Positions 9,681 to 19,991 of a DNA stretch of 64,000 nt are shown piece by piece. This DNA is from Bacteroidales bacterium (lineage in GTDB: Bacteria; Bacteroidota; Bacteroidia; Bacteroidales; F082): positions 1 to 64,000 of the forward strand of contig JAKSMV010000015.1 of assembly GCA_024400425.1 (NCBI GenBank). Reading direction: 5' to 3'. Below the pieces are notes generated by a model. That model was not told where the DNA came from. It was given only the letters and a program-made list of their open reading frames with translations, and made no database searches. The position numbers and the translations under genes are program-made. The number at the start of each line of letters is the position of its first letter. Position 1 is the stretch's first letter.

Positions 9681-9767
9681 GCGTTTATGAATTTGATTGT
9701 TATTGTCCGAAAAACACTGCTATTACGGCTGACAGTCAAAAAAGTTACAGCAGAATGGAAAATTTCC

Positions 9768-9775
9768 TACTTTTG
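9768..9775 (+). promoter_or_regulatory. -7 promoter element for lptF/G-type gene
   Basis: TACTTTTG matches the Bacteroidota -7 consensus TAnnTTTG and lies 11 bases before the ATG at 9787, so the leader would be only a few bases long. Confidence 0.6.
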
Positions 9776-9786
9776 CCTTCTCATTC

Positions 9787-11259
9787 ATGAAGAAACTATA
9801 CCAATATATTACCAAGTCGTTCATCGGCACCTTCATCTTCACCTTCTTCATCGTGCTGTTCATCTGGGTGATGCAGTTTGTGTGGCTTTATGTCGATGAT
9901 ATGGTGGGCAAAGGATTGGAACTGAATATTTTAGGAGAATTGCTGTTCCACACCGCGGTCACTTTCGTACCTATGTCGTTGCCTCTTGCTGTGTTGTTGG
10001 CTTCGCTGATGTGTTTCGGCAATTTCGGCGAGCATTACGAGTTGGTGGCCATGAAAGCCTCAGGCATATCCATGTGGAAAATCATGCGCCCCTTGATTTA
10101 CTTCTCGTTGTTTCTTTGCGTTACGGCATTTTTCTTTTCAAACAGTGTCTTGCCTGTTGCCATGCTGAAGTCGAAGACCTTGCTCTTCGATGTGCGCAAG
10201 CAGAAGCTCGCTTTCGACATCAAGGAAGGCACTTTTTACCGCGATTTGGACAACTATGTGATTTATGTTGACAAGAAAGGCACTGATGGGAGCCACATCT
10301 ACGGCGTGAAGATTTACGACCACACTGATCATTTGGGCTGCACCAAAGTGATGACCGCCGATTCGGGTATGATGGAGCTCAGTCCCAACCAACGCTGCAT
10401 CGTGTTCACGCTTTACAACGGCTATAACTATACCGATGTCACTACTGAGAACGATTATAAGGAAAAGCGACCTCTCGAACGCATGTCGTTCAAGCAAGAA
10501 CAAATCAAGTTCAGCCTGAAGGAATTCGACATGACGCGCACCGACGAAGAGGCCTACAAGTCGTATCAGCAGATGATGAACATACATCAGCTCAGCCAAT
10601 CGCTCGATTCGTTGCAGAGACGTGAGGTTGAGAAACAAGAATTGTTCACCAACGGCTTTGTCAATCGTTGGTCGAACTATAGTAACCGCTATGCAAATGG
10701 CGAGTTTGCGGAGCTGAACCGAAACCAAGTTAGGGAAATAGATAGTTGCATGGACACTATCAGAGTGCTGAAATGGCCTTTGCTCAGTAACTATACGGGA
10801 GAAAAACGTGCTGCGGTACTTGAAATGGCCATTGGGTCGGCCCGCAATGCCAAGGACAATGTCTCGTTCAACAAGGTTGATTTCAAGAGCAACAAGGAGA
10901 ACATCAAGCAACACAAGAAGGAATGGCACAAGAAGTTCACCTTGAGCATCGCTTGCCTCATCTTCTTCTTCATTGGCGCGCCTTTGGGAACCATTATCCG
11001 CAAGGGTGGTTTGGGCTTGCCTGTGGTCATCTCTGTGCTGTTTTTCGTTGTTTATTATATCGTCTCCACCGTTGGTGAACGCATGGCGGTGTATGGCAAC
11101 ATGAATATGTTTCTTGGCATCTGGCTGTCGTCGATAGTGCTTTTCCCTATCGGGCTGTTCCTCACTTTCAAGGCAACCACCGATGCTGCGCTGCTTGATG
11201 CTGACAGTTGGAAAAATGCCTTCAAGAAAATCTTCCACCGTAAATCACACGAATCATGA
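9787..11259 (+). CDS. LptF/LptG family lipopolysaccharide export permease
   Basis: A 490-residue inner-membrane protein. It has three N-terminal membrane segments (about residues 13-35, 55-78, 100-122), a large periplasmic domain of about 260 residues, and three C-terminal segments (about 388-470). The motif FFIGAPLGTIIRKGGLGLPVV is the conserved C-terminal signature of YjgP/YjgQ proteins. With LptB and its partner permease it extracts LPS from the inner membrane and passes it to the periplasmic bridge. The length beyond the roughly 360 residues of proteobacterial LptF comes from a helical insertion (about residues 250-380) usual in Bacteroidota. LptF and LptG cannot be separated reliably here. 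The next gene overlaps by 4 bases (ATGA), so the two are translationally coupled. Confidence 0.9.
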   Translation: MKKLYQYITKSFIGTFIFTFFIVLFIWVMQFVWLYVDDMVGKGLELNILGELLFHTAVTFVPMSLPLAVLLASLMCFGNFGEHYELVAMKASGISMWKIMRPLIYFSLFLCVTAFFFSNSVLPVAMLKSKTLLFDVRKQKLAFDIKEGTFYRDLDNYVIYVDKKGTDGSHIYGVKIYDHTDHLGCTKVMTADSGMMELSPNQRCIVFTLYNGYNYTDVTTENDYKEKRPLERMSFKQEQIKFSLKEFDMTRTDEEAYKSYQQMMNIHQLSQSLDSLQRREVEKQELFTNGFVNRWSNYSNRYANGEFAELNRNQVREIDSCMDTIRVLKWPLLSNYTGEKRAAVLEMAIGSARNAKDNVSFNKVDFKSNKENIKQHKKEWHKKFTLSIACLIFFFIGAPLGTIIRKGGLGLPVVISVLFFVVYYIVSTVGERMAVYGNMNMFLGIWLSSIVLFPIGLFLTFKATTDAALLDADSWKNAFKKIFHRKSHES

Positions 11260-12473
11260 AAATACTTCTTCTTTGCAACAAACCACCTTATCCGGCTACC
11301 GAAGGCGGTCCGATGGCCATGAACAGCATCGTTAAAGGATTGCTGAAGGCTGGTCATCATGTCAAGATATTGGCTATCAACAACGAGAAGTACAACGTCA
11401 CCGAAGCTGATATTCCCGAAGATTATCGCAGGGAAACCGGCATCGAACTCATTGATGTCGATTTGAGCATCAAGCCCGCAGCGGCTTTCCTCAATCTGTT
11501 CTCACGCAAGTCGTATCATGTGAAGCGCTTCATTTCCAAGGATTTCGAGAACCGACTTGTCGAGGTGCTGAAGAAAGAACATTTCGATGTGGTTCAGCTC
11601 GAGATGCTTTATATGACGCCTTATATTGATGTCATCCGTCAGCATTCGAAGGCGCAAATCGTGCTTCGTGCGCATAATGTGGAACACAAGATTTGGGAAC
11701 GCATCGCAAAGGAAACCAAGTTTTTCGCCAAGCGTTGGTACATCAACCATTTGACCAACACTTTGCGCAACTATGAGCTTTCGGTCATCGACAAGGTGGA
11801 TGGCATCGCTGCCATCACGCGCAAAGATGCGGCTTTCTTTAGGAAATACTGCTCGAAGCCTATCATCGACATTCCGTATGGCGTTTATCCCGAGGAATTT
11901 GTCCCCGAATATGAGATTGAAGGCAAACCGCAGTTCTACCATATTGGCTCTATGAACTGGATGCCCAACGAGGAAGGCATCCGCTGGTTTATCGAAGAGG
12001 CGATGCCAGAGACCGTCAAAAAAGTGCCTGATTTCGTGTATCATCTGGCAGGACGCAATATGCCCGAATGGCTCACGAACCTGAAGGACAAGCATGTGGA
12101 TGTCATTGGCGAGGTGCCCAATGCGCACGAGTTTGTGGCCAACCACGATGTGGCTATCGTTCCGTTGCTGTCGGGTAGTGGCATCCGTATTAAGATCATC
12201 GAGTCGATGGCGCTGGGCAAGACGGTCATCACCACGCGTGTGGGTGCCGAAGGCATTCTCTACGACGAAGAAGTGAATATCATCATTTGCGAAAGCAAGG
12301 CCAAGATGGTGGAAGCCATCCGCCGCATCGATGAGAATCCGCAGATGGCTGTCGAGATAGGGAAGGCCGCCCGAAAACTCGTGGAAGAGACCTACGATAA
12401 CAATAAGATTATTGAACGCCTGCTGCTTTTCTACGAACAAATCAAGCCTTCAAGCAAAATTACATTCCTTTAA
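11256..12473 (+). CDS. GT4-type glycosyltransferase
   Basis: A 405-residue GT-B fold enzyme. The N-terminal Rossmann half opens with ILLLCNKPPYPATEGGPMAMNSI, typical of the acceptor side. The C-terminal half contains GSMNWMPNEEGIRWF and IVPLLSGSGIRIKIIESMALGK, with the EX7E-type nucleotide-sugar site (IIESMALGKTVITT). It has no signal peptide, so it acts at the cytoplasmic face. It overlaps the lptF/G-type gene by 4 bases and is followed by a second GT4 gene, so a role in LPS or another envelope glycan is likely by context. Donor and acceptor sugars cannot be predicted. Confidence 0.88.
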   Translation: MKILLLCNKPPYPATEGGPMAMNSIVKGLLKAGHHVKILAINNEKYNVTEADIPEDYRRETGIELIDVDLSIKPAAAFLNLFSRKSYHVKRFISKDFENRLVEVLKKEHFDVVQLEMLYMTPYIDVIRQHSKAQIVLRAHNVEHKIWERIAKETKFFAKRWYINHLTNTLRNYELSVIDKVDGIAAITRKDAAFFRKYCSKPIIDIPYGVYPEEFVPEYEIEGKPQFYHIGSMNWMPNEEGIRWFIEEAMPETVKKVPDFVYHLAGRNMPEWLTNLKDKHVDVIGEVPNAHEFVANHDVAIVPLLSGSGIRIKIIESMALGKTVITTRVGAEGILYDEEVNIIICESKAKMVEAIRRIDENPQMAVEIGKAARKLVEETYDNNKIIERLLLFYEQIKPSSKITFL

Positions 12474-12497
12474 TTCTTAATTCTCAATTCTCAATTC
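12470..12497. repeat. Four tandem 7-bp units TYAATTC
   Basis: TTAATTC, TTAATTC, TCAATTC, TCAATTC follow one another directly, starting at the stop codon of the first GT4 gene and ending just before the promoter of the second. It is a simple-sequence spacer; no function is visible. Confidence 0.7.
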
Positions 12498-12509
12498 CAA
12501 ATTTAGTCC

Positions 12510-12517
12510 TATCTTTG
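12510..12517 (+). promoter_or_regulatory. -7 promoter element for second GT4 gene
   Basis: TATCTTTG matches TAnnTTTG and lies 20 bases before the ATG at 12538. Confidence 0.6.
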
Positions 12518-12537
12518 TAGGCAAATTCACGAATGAG

Positions 12538-13713
12538 ATGAAGATTTTCGTACTGCTGCCGCGCATCCCATATCCACTTGAAAAAGGTGATAAGTTACGG
12601 GCTTTCAACCAGATAAAACAACTTGCAAAGCATAATGAGATTGTGCTTTGTGCCCTCAATGATAATTCGCAAGTGAGCGAACAAGACGCTTTCCGTGCCT
12701 TGCAGCCCTATTGCCAATCCATCAATTTCATCAAGATTTCGAAACCGCAAATCGTGCTCGGACTGGCAAGAGCCTTCTTCAAGGGCTTGCCCATGCAATG
12801 CGGCTATTTCTACAACCGCAAGGCAGCCAAGAAAATCAACGCGCTGATTGAGAAGCACAAACCCGACATGCTTTTCGGGCAATTGCTTCGTGTGGCAGAA
12901 TATATTCGCAAGAAAGATATTCCAAAAACAATTGATTATCAAGATGTTTTTTCGTATGGAATGAAACGCCGTGCTGATATTGCTTCGCCAATTACACGAC
13001 CCATTTTCAGCATGGAATACAAGCGTCTGAAACGCTACGAAGCCGCCATCTTCGACGATTTCGATGTCAAGACCATCATCAGCGAGCCCGACCGCGAACT
13101 GATTCCGCATCCAAAGAAAAACGAAATCCTCATCATCCCCAATGGCGTTGACCATGAGTTTTTCGCGCCGCAGGAAAGGGAAAAGAAATACGACATCGTT
13201 TTTACCGGCAACATGAGCTATGCGCCTAACGTGAATGCGGTAGAATATTTGGCTAACGAAATCCTGCCCATTGTCTGGAAGCAGATTCCGAACGCCAAAA
13301 TGTATGTTGCCGGCGCAACACCCGACCCGAAAGTGAAGAAAGCCGCTTGCGACAACATCGTCATCAGTGGTTGGCTCGACGACATACGCGACGCCTACGC
13401 CCAAAGCCGCATTTTCATTGCCCCGATGCGTATCGGTACTGGTCTGCAAAACAAGCTCTTGGAAGCTATGTCGATGGGTTTGCCAGCCATCACTACACCT
13501 TTGGCTAACGGCTCGTTAGGCGCTGAAAACGGCAAGGAAATCCTCGTCGGCAGCAATGCCAAAGAACTGGCACAGCACATCATTACTTTGCTGACCGACA
13601 ACGATCGGGCACAGCAAATCGCCCAAGCCGGTTTCGACTTTACGAACCGCGTTTACGATTGGGGCAAAGCCACGCAAATCATGGAAGAGGCGATGAAAAA
13701 GGCTATTCATTAG
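12538..13713 (+). CDS. GT4-type glycosyltransferase
   Basis: A 391-residue GT-B enzyme. It starts MKIFVLLPRIPYPLEKGDKLRAFN, typical of the sugar transferases associated with exopolysaccharide (TIGR03087-like) systems. The C-terminal half has FTGNMSYAPNVNAVEYLANEI and FIAPMRIGTGLQNKLLEAMSMGLP, the nucleotide-sugar binding region with its conserved Glu. No membrane segment is seen. It is not a recent duplicate of the preceding GT4 gene, since only the family core is shared. It has its own promoter-like element. An envelope-glycan role is inferred from the neighbours. Confidence 0.87.
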   Translation: MKIFVLLPRIPYPLEKGDKLRAFNQIKQLAKHNEIVLCALNDNSQVSEQDAFRALQPYCQSINFIKISKPQIVLGLARAFFKGLPMQCGYFYNRKAAKKINALIEKHKPDMLFGQLLRVAEYIRKKDIPKTIDYQDVFSYGMKRRADIASPITRPIFSMEYKRLKRYEAAIFDDFDVKTIISEPDRELIPHPKKNEILIIPNGVDHEFFAPQEREKKYDIVFTGNMSYAPNVNAVEYLANEILPIVWKQIPNAKMYVAGATPDPKVKKAACDNIVISGWLDDIRDAYAQSRIFIAPMRIGTGLQNKLLEAMSMGLPAITTPLANGSLGAENGKEILVGSNAKELAQHIITLLTDNDRAQQIAQAGFDFTNRVYDWGKATQIMEEAMKKAIH

Positions 13714-13806
13714 TTCCCGACAAGCAATTCAACAAATCGAAGATTGATTACATCGAATGCAAAGCATTTCAACATAGTTAATTAAACACCAAACAACTCA
13801 ACATAC

Positions 13807-15489
<1,683 letters not shown>

Positions 15490-15562
15490 ATATTTACTAC
15501 CTTTTCGCAAAGGACAAGCTTTCAAACTAGTTCAAATAAACCAATCGAAGGTCTTATTCAAC

Positions 15563-15593
15563 AAAGAGTCTCATTTTGAGGCTCTTTTTTTTG
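15563..15593 (+). terminator. Rho-independent terminator of ettA
   Basis: AAAGAGTCTCA (15563-15573) pairs with TGAGGCTCTTT (15577-15587) with one G-T pair and runs into a T8 tract. Confidence 0.85.
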
Positions 15594-15620
15594 TACATAT
15601 TGGAAAAATTTCTATTTTTG
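15590..15620 (+). promoter_or_regulatory. Full Bacteroidota promoter for the small membrane protein gene
   Basis: TTTG (15590-15593), 19 bases, then TATTTTTG (15613-15620). The -33 element overlaps the T-tract of the ettA terminator, so the two units sit directly against each other. Confidence 0.65.
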
Positions 15621-15662
15621 TGGCTGAATAACATTATCTCTAACCTCAAAAAATTAAACACT

Positions 15663-16106
15663 ATGGAAGAAAATCAACTCAAGCAACTTGAAGAATGCAA
15701 ATCTTATGTCTTATCGACCAGCAAATGGTTGAAGTTTTTCGGTATTTTCATGATTATCGGAATTGTCTGCTTGGTCATTCTGACGATCTCATTCATGTTG
15801 GGAGGTTCAGCTCTCGCTAGCACATTGAGCGGCGATCTGCCGGAAATCAGAGGCGTAACTGCGGTTACTGGTGTTATCTACCTTATTATTGCCGGCATAA
15901 TGGTTTTCCCGACCATTTACATTTTTCGCGCAGCCAACGCAGGCTATGCCGCAGTCGAATGCAACGACAACGCACAAATGGTTGAATTCCTGAAAAACAT
16001 CAAGTCCTATTGGAAATTCACAGGCATCTACATGATTGTTTTTTTTGCAATGTTGATTTTCATCCTTACCATTGCCTTGATTGCAGCAATTGCGACAATT
16101 GCATAA
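15663..16106 (+). CDS. Small multi-pass membrane protein, DUF5362-like
   Basis: The ATG at 15663 is chosen over an upstream in-frame start at 15576 because the promoter lies between them; this gives 147 residues. A charged N terminus (MEENQLKQLEECKSYVLSTSKW) precedes three hydrophobic segments (about residues 25-50, 70-92, 118-145), the last pair separated by NAGYAAVECNDNAQMVEFLKNIKSYWKF. The pattern fits the DUF5362 family of unknown function. It is a single gene between two terminators. No enzymatic motif is visible. Confidence 0.75.
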   Translation: MEENQLKQLEECKSYVLSTSKWLKFFGIFMIIGIVCLVILTISFMLGGSALASTLSGDLPEIRGVTAVTGVIYLIIAGIMVFPTIYIFRAANAGYAAVECNDNAQMVEFLKNIKSYWKFTGIYMIVFFAMLIFILTIALIAAIATIA

Positions 16107-16124
16107 GCTTCACAATTACCACGT

Positions 16125-16151
16125 AAAAGGCTTCCATTTCGGAAGCCTTTT
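16125..16151 (+). terminator. Rho-independent terminator
   Basis: AAAAGGCTTCC (16125-16135) pairs with GGAAGCCTTTT (16141-16151), followed by further T residues. Confidence 0.88.
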
Positions 16152-16176
16152 TTTATGTCCAATTTTCAAAAAAGAC

Positions 16177-16184
16177 TATCTTTG
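16177..16184 (+). promoter_or_regulatory. -7 promoter element for the C10 peptidase gene
   Basis: TATCTTTG lies 32 bases before the ATG at 16217. Confidence 0.6.
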
Positions 16185-16216
16185 CAGCATTATTTTGAAA
16201 TTCAAATTCTATCAAT

Positions 16217-18598
16217 ATGAAAAAGATAATCATCACGCTCAGCATCATTGCACTAGCTATCAGCAACATGATTGCAGGCCCTATCGATCAGCAGACCGCC
16301 CAGCGCATTGGAGAAAATTTCCTGAAGACCACTTCGCTTGGACAAAAGACTGACATTCAGCTCAATCTCGTCTCGGCAGCCCTTACCAAAGGTACAGTCG
16401 ATTACTACATCTTTAACCTTAAAGGCGAAAAAGGCTTCGTCGTGGTTTCGGGTGACGACCGCGTGAAACCGATTTTGGCCTATTCCACCGAAGGCAGTTA
16501 TTCGACAACCGATGTCGCTGATGGTTTCCGTTTCACTTTGAATAGCTATCGTGAAGAAATCCAGTATGTCAGGGAGCACAACATTGCTGCCACGCCTGAT
16601 ATTACCGCCGAATGGCAGTCTATTGAAAAGACAGGTTACATTCGTCATAACCGCAACCAGAGAACCGTTGATGTGCTTCTGGCAACCACTTGGAACCAGA
16701 ACTATCCCTACAACAGCCAATGCCCTGAAGACGAAGGCGGCAACAACGGCCATGTCTATGCAGGATGCGTGGCAACGGCCATGGGACAAGTCATCAACTA
16801 CTACAACCACCCGACCCGCGGCACAGGCTCGCACAGCTACACGCCTGGCAGTTGGGGCTATCCAAGCTATCCAACCCAGACGGCCAATTTCGGTCAAACC
16901 GACTATCACTTCGAACTCATGCCTAACGACCTCGATTCGCTCAGCACCGATGAAGAGATATTTTACGTTGCCCAACTGCTGCATCATCTCGGCATTTCCG
17001 TCGAAATGATGTATGGTCCCGACGGCAGCGGTGCCTATTCCGAAGATGTGCCGAGTGCTTTGCATCAATACTTTGGCTACACGCAAGGAAACCTCATCTA
17101 TAAAGATGGCTGGTGGGGCGGCGGCTACACCAACCAGGAATGGGCTGAAGCCTTAAAAGGCGAACTCGACCAAAGCAGACCTGTCTATTATGCTGGTCAA
17201 GATGACAGCGGCAACGGCGGTCACGCCTACGTTTGCGACGGCTATGATGAAAACGACTACTTCCACTTCAACTGGGGCTGGAGCGGCCGTGACAATGCTT
17301 TCTGCGCCATCGGTGCCCTGAACACTACCAAATATGCCTTTAACTCTTCAAACAACGCCATCATCGACCTCTATCCTCTAACGGAAAACTACGGTCAGCG
17401 TCCAGAGAGAATCGACAAGTTTGAGCTTACCGAAAACGCTAGCAACAACGGTGTCAACTTGATCTGGACAAATCCAACCACCGACCTTAGCGGCAATGCC
17501 TTGACTTCAATTGACAGCGTTATCGTCCGCCGCAATTTCGAAGTCATCGCCACTTTCACCAATGCTGAAGTCGGTGCCGAAATGAGCTACAGCGACATCG
17601 TTCCCGAAAGCCGCATTTATGAATATTCGGTTTTCGTGAAAAACAGCGTTGGCGCCAGCATTCCGGTTTACCAGAAAATCCTCATCGGCGAAAAATGCGA
17701 CATGCTCTTCCAACTGAACGACTCAGGCAACGATGGCTGGAAAGGTGCCGCCATCTCCGTCGTCGACGAAAACGACAACCGCATTGCCATCATCACTATG
17801 GAAGATGGTACCGAACAGCTGAAAAACGTGCCGCTGCTGCGTGGCAACCTCCGTTTCTTCTGGAATCACGGCTGGTATCACACCAACGAACAATACGACA
17901 CCGATTTTGAATGTTCTTTCCGCGTCATGGATGCCGAAGGCAACGAAATCTTCGTCTCGCCAAGCGAACTCACTGACGGCGAACTCTTCGCTTATAATAA
18001 CGATTGCGAACATCAAATGGATTGCTCTGCACCAGCAAGCCTGACCGGAGAATATGTTTGGAACGCATCTGATGAATATGGCGTGATGTTAAGTTGGACC
18101 GTAGGTTCCGCTGTAGCCAACCGCTATTTCGTTTACCGCAGCAGCGACAACGAGAACTACGAAAAGATTGCCGAAGTCGAACCTGGCAATTGCGGTATGA
18201 TGGAATATTTCGACGATTTGTCCGGTGAAAGTGACATCACATATTATTATAAAGTTACTGCCTATTACATTGAAGGCGATGAAACATGCGAATCGGAACC
18301 TGCAAAGGCTCTCGACAATCCTGATAACGATTATGTTTCGGTTGTCATCACCAATGTCAACGAAAACGGCAACGCTGCACAGGTTTATCCTAACCCGATA
18401 AACGGCTTGCTCAACATCAATGCCAGCGGTCTGCAGCACATCACCATCACCAACCTGCTGGGACAAATCGTTTACGACCAAAATGCTGATGCCGATTTCA
18501 TTACAATCGACATGAACCAATATGGCAACGGCGTTTACATGGTTCGCATCGAAACCTCAAACGGCACATCATTGAAAAAGGTGAATGTAATGAAATAA
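16217..18598 (+). CDS. C10 (streptopain-type) cysteine peptidase with T9SS sorting domain
   Basis: A 793-residue secreted protease precursor. Signal peptide 1-20; an inhibitory Spi/propeptide domain (about 21-130, YYIFNLKGEKGFVVVSGDDRVKPILAYS); the C10 catalytic domain (about 145-395) with nucleophile Cys184 in AGCVATAMGQ, His336 in GGHAYVCDGY and the FNWGWSG loop; then Ig-like modules (about 400-600), an FN3 module (about 610-700) and a T9SS type A domain (YPNPINGLLNI to the end, VNVMK). All catalytic residues are present, so it should be active once the propeptide is removed on the cell surface. Related enzymes include streptopain and interpain. Its FN3 plus sorting tail resembles that of the adhesin at the left edge of the window. 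Confidence 0.93.
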   Translation: MKKIIITLSIIALAISNMIAGPIDQQTAQRIGENFLKTTSLGQKTDIQLNLVSAALTKGTVDYYIFNLKGEKGFVVVSGDDRVKPILAYSTEGSYSTTDVADGFRFTLNSYREEIQYVREHNIAATPDITAEWQSIEKTGYIRHNRNQRTVDVLLATTWNQNYPYNSQCPEDEGGNNGHVYAGCVATAMGQVINYYNHPTRGTGSHSYTPGSWGYPSYPTQTANFGQTDYHFELMPNDLDSLSTDEEIFYVAQLLHHLGISVEMMYGPDGSGAYSEDVPSALHQYFGYTQGNLIYKDGWWGGGYTNQEWAEALKGELDQSRPVYYAGQDDSGNGGHAYVCDGYDENDYFHFNWGWSGRDNAFCAIGALNTTKYAFNSSNNAIIDLYPLTENYGQRPERIDKFELTENASNNGVNLIWTNPTTDLSGNALTSIDSVIVRRNFEVIATFTNAEVGAEMSYSDIVPESRIYEYSVFVKNSVGASIPVYQKILIGEKCDMLFQLNDSGNDGWKGAAISVVDENDNRIAIITMEDGTEQLKNVPLLRGNLRFFWNHGWYHTNEQYDTDFECSFRVMDAEGNEIFVSPSELTDGELFAYNNDCEHQMDCSAPASLTGEYVWNASDEYGVMLSWTVGSAVANRYFVYRSSDNENYEKIAEVEPGNCGMMEYFDDLSGESDITYYYKVTAYYIEGDETCESEPAKALDNPDNDYVSVVITNVNENGNAAQVYPNPINGLLNINASGLQHITITNLLGQIVYDQNADADFITIDMNQYGNGVYMVRIETSNGTSLKKVNVMK

Positions 18599-18609
18599 AC
18601 CTGGACGTG

Positions 18610-18639
18610 TTGTAGAGACGTTTCGAAACGTCTCTACAA
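18610..18639. repeat. Palindromic intergenic repeat, family A (copy 2)
   Basis: A perfect 30-bp palindrome with no loop, centred on TTTCGAAA and carrying TTGTAGAGACG arms. It lies directly after the C10 peptidase gene. Confidence 0.85.
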
Positions 18640-18658
18640 TACGCCAGCAAAACAAAAA

Positions 18659-18686
18659 ACGAGGTTCAGTGAACCTCGTTTTTTTT
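18659..18686. terminator. Bidirectional terminator between C10 peptidase and phosphofructokinase genes
   Basis: ACGAGGTT (18659-18666) pairs with AACCTCGT (18672-18679); A-rich on the left and T8 on the right, serving both convergent genes. Confidence 0.88.
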
Positions 18687-18706
18687 CATTATTCAGTCAG
18701 CAGAAA

Positions 18707-19924
18707 TCACCATTTCAAAATCTTCTTGAAATCGTAATCTTCTGGCGTTGGCAGATAATCCTTGGCCTGAATGTAATCGTATGGTGAAATGTACTGCAAG
18801 CCATCGTTGAAAATCAGCTCGGCCTTCGGGCCGTTCAGGTTGACAAGACGCGGCTTGATCTTACCGTTTTCGTCTTCCACATCCTTCAGGTAAAGCGGCA
18901 GGATTTCGCCCTTCGGGTTGGTCGTCACCATGGCGCCGGTAACGCCTTGGTCGAAGAGTTTCTTCACACCGTAGCCCAGTAATGAGCAGTAAGTCAAATC
19001 GTAGCCGTTAGGTTCGACGCAGCGGATGCCGTAACCGATTTCGACCGGACGGCTCTTCACATTCAGACCTAACATCTTCAGATGCTGTTGCAGCAACACA
19101 TTGAAAATATGAGCCTTACTGACATTACCCAATTCAGGATGGCCATGTTCGTCGTAAGTGAAAGCCACACCCGATTTCTCGATTTCATCATCGCTCATGA
19201 AGTGGAACACGCCTTCGCTGATGACCACGACACCGTAATTAACGCCCAAAAGCTTGCGCTTCACGATGGAACTCACCACCAACTTGATGATGGCATCGAA
19301 AGTGACTTCCGTCTTGTTGAACATTTCAGGGATGACCACCATAGGGCAATGGCAGGCCGAAGTCATGCCGAATGCCAAGTGACCAGCCTCGCGGCCCATG
19401 GCCGACACCACAAACCAGTTGCCGCTGGTGCGGGCATCTTCGTAGATGGTCTGCACCAAATGCACGGCGGCATCCTTTGCGGAATAATAGCCGAAAGTAG
19501 GGCTGCCTTCAGGCAAAGGAAGGTCGTTGTCGATGGTCTTTGGAACATGAATGTTCTGGATTTTCACATTGTTGCCTTCCAAGAACTTGGAAATGCGGTT
19601 AGCCGTCGAAGCCGTATCGTCGCCGCCAATGGTGACCAACAGTTTCACGTTGTTCTTCACGAAGAAATCCGTGTTGAATTCCTCGTTTTTCGGTTTGTAG
19701 CGGCTCATTTTCAGGGCCGAACCACCTTGTTTCAGAATTGCGTCGGCATAAAGGAAATCCATGTCGACGACATCGGGATTTTCCCTGAAAAGGTTCTTGT
19801 AGCCTTCGTTGAGGCCAAGCACGCGGTAACCATCCTTCAGGAAGGTCTTTGCCACCGTGCTGATTACCGTATTGATACCAGGGGCCGGACCACCGCCAGC
19901 CAAGATAACTACTGAGTCTTTCAT
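18707..19924 (-). CDS. 6-phosphofructokinase, PPi-dependent type
   Basis: A 405-residue glycolytic enzyme that phosphorylates fructose 6-phosphate. The phosphoryl-donor motif reads GGDD at residues 100-103, where ATP-dependent enzymes have GGDGS. The catalytic loop reads PKTIDND at 128-134, where ATP enzymes have GTIDND after a Gly. The N-terminal loop is GGGPAPG (10-16). These residues are known markers of pyrophosphate-using PFKs, so the donor is predicted to be PPi and the reaction reversible; this is inferred from motifs. It is a single gene, convergent with the C10 peptidase gene across a bidirectional terminator. Confidence 0.92.
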   Translation of the reverse strand: MKDSVVILAGGGPAPGINTVISTVAKTFLKDGYRVLGLNEGYKNLFRENPDVVDMDFLYADAILKQGGSALKMSRYKPKNEEFNTDFFVKNNVKLLVTIGGDDTASTANRISKFLEGNNVKIQNIHVPKTIDNDLPLPEGSPTFGYYSAKDAAVHLVQTIYEDARTSGNWFVVSAMGREAGHLAFGMTSACHCPMVVIPEMFNKTEVTFDAIIKLVVSSIVKRKLLGVNYGVVVISEGVFHFMSDDEIEKSGVAFTYDEHGHPELGNVSKAHIFNVLLQQHLKMLGLNVKSRPVEIGYGIRCVEPNGYDLTYCSLLGYGVKKLFDQGVTGAMVTTNPKGEILPLYLKDVEDENGKIKPRLVNLNGPKAELIFNDGLQYISPYDYIQAKDYLPTPEDYDFKKILKW

Positions 19925-19991
19925 GCGTTTGTGTATTTAGTAATATTTATTGTGTTTCAAAAAAAAGTCTAATTGTCCACCTGTCCCCAAG

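Noticed and set aside
10138..11238. Long open frame antisense to the lptF/G-type gene (366 codons)
   Set aside because: It mirrors the codon pattern of the real gene, has no recognisable domain, and lacks its own promoter and start context.
11502..12440. Long open frame antisense to the first GT4 gene
   Set aside because: It is a shadow of a clear glycosyltransferase and its translation shows no family motif.
9787..13713. A full capsule or O-antigen locus
   Set aside because: Only two glycosyltransferases and an LPS permease are present; no polymerase, flippase or nucleotide-sugar genes are found.
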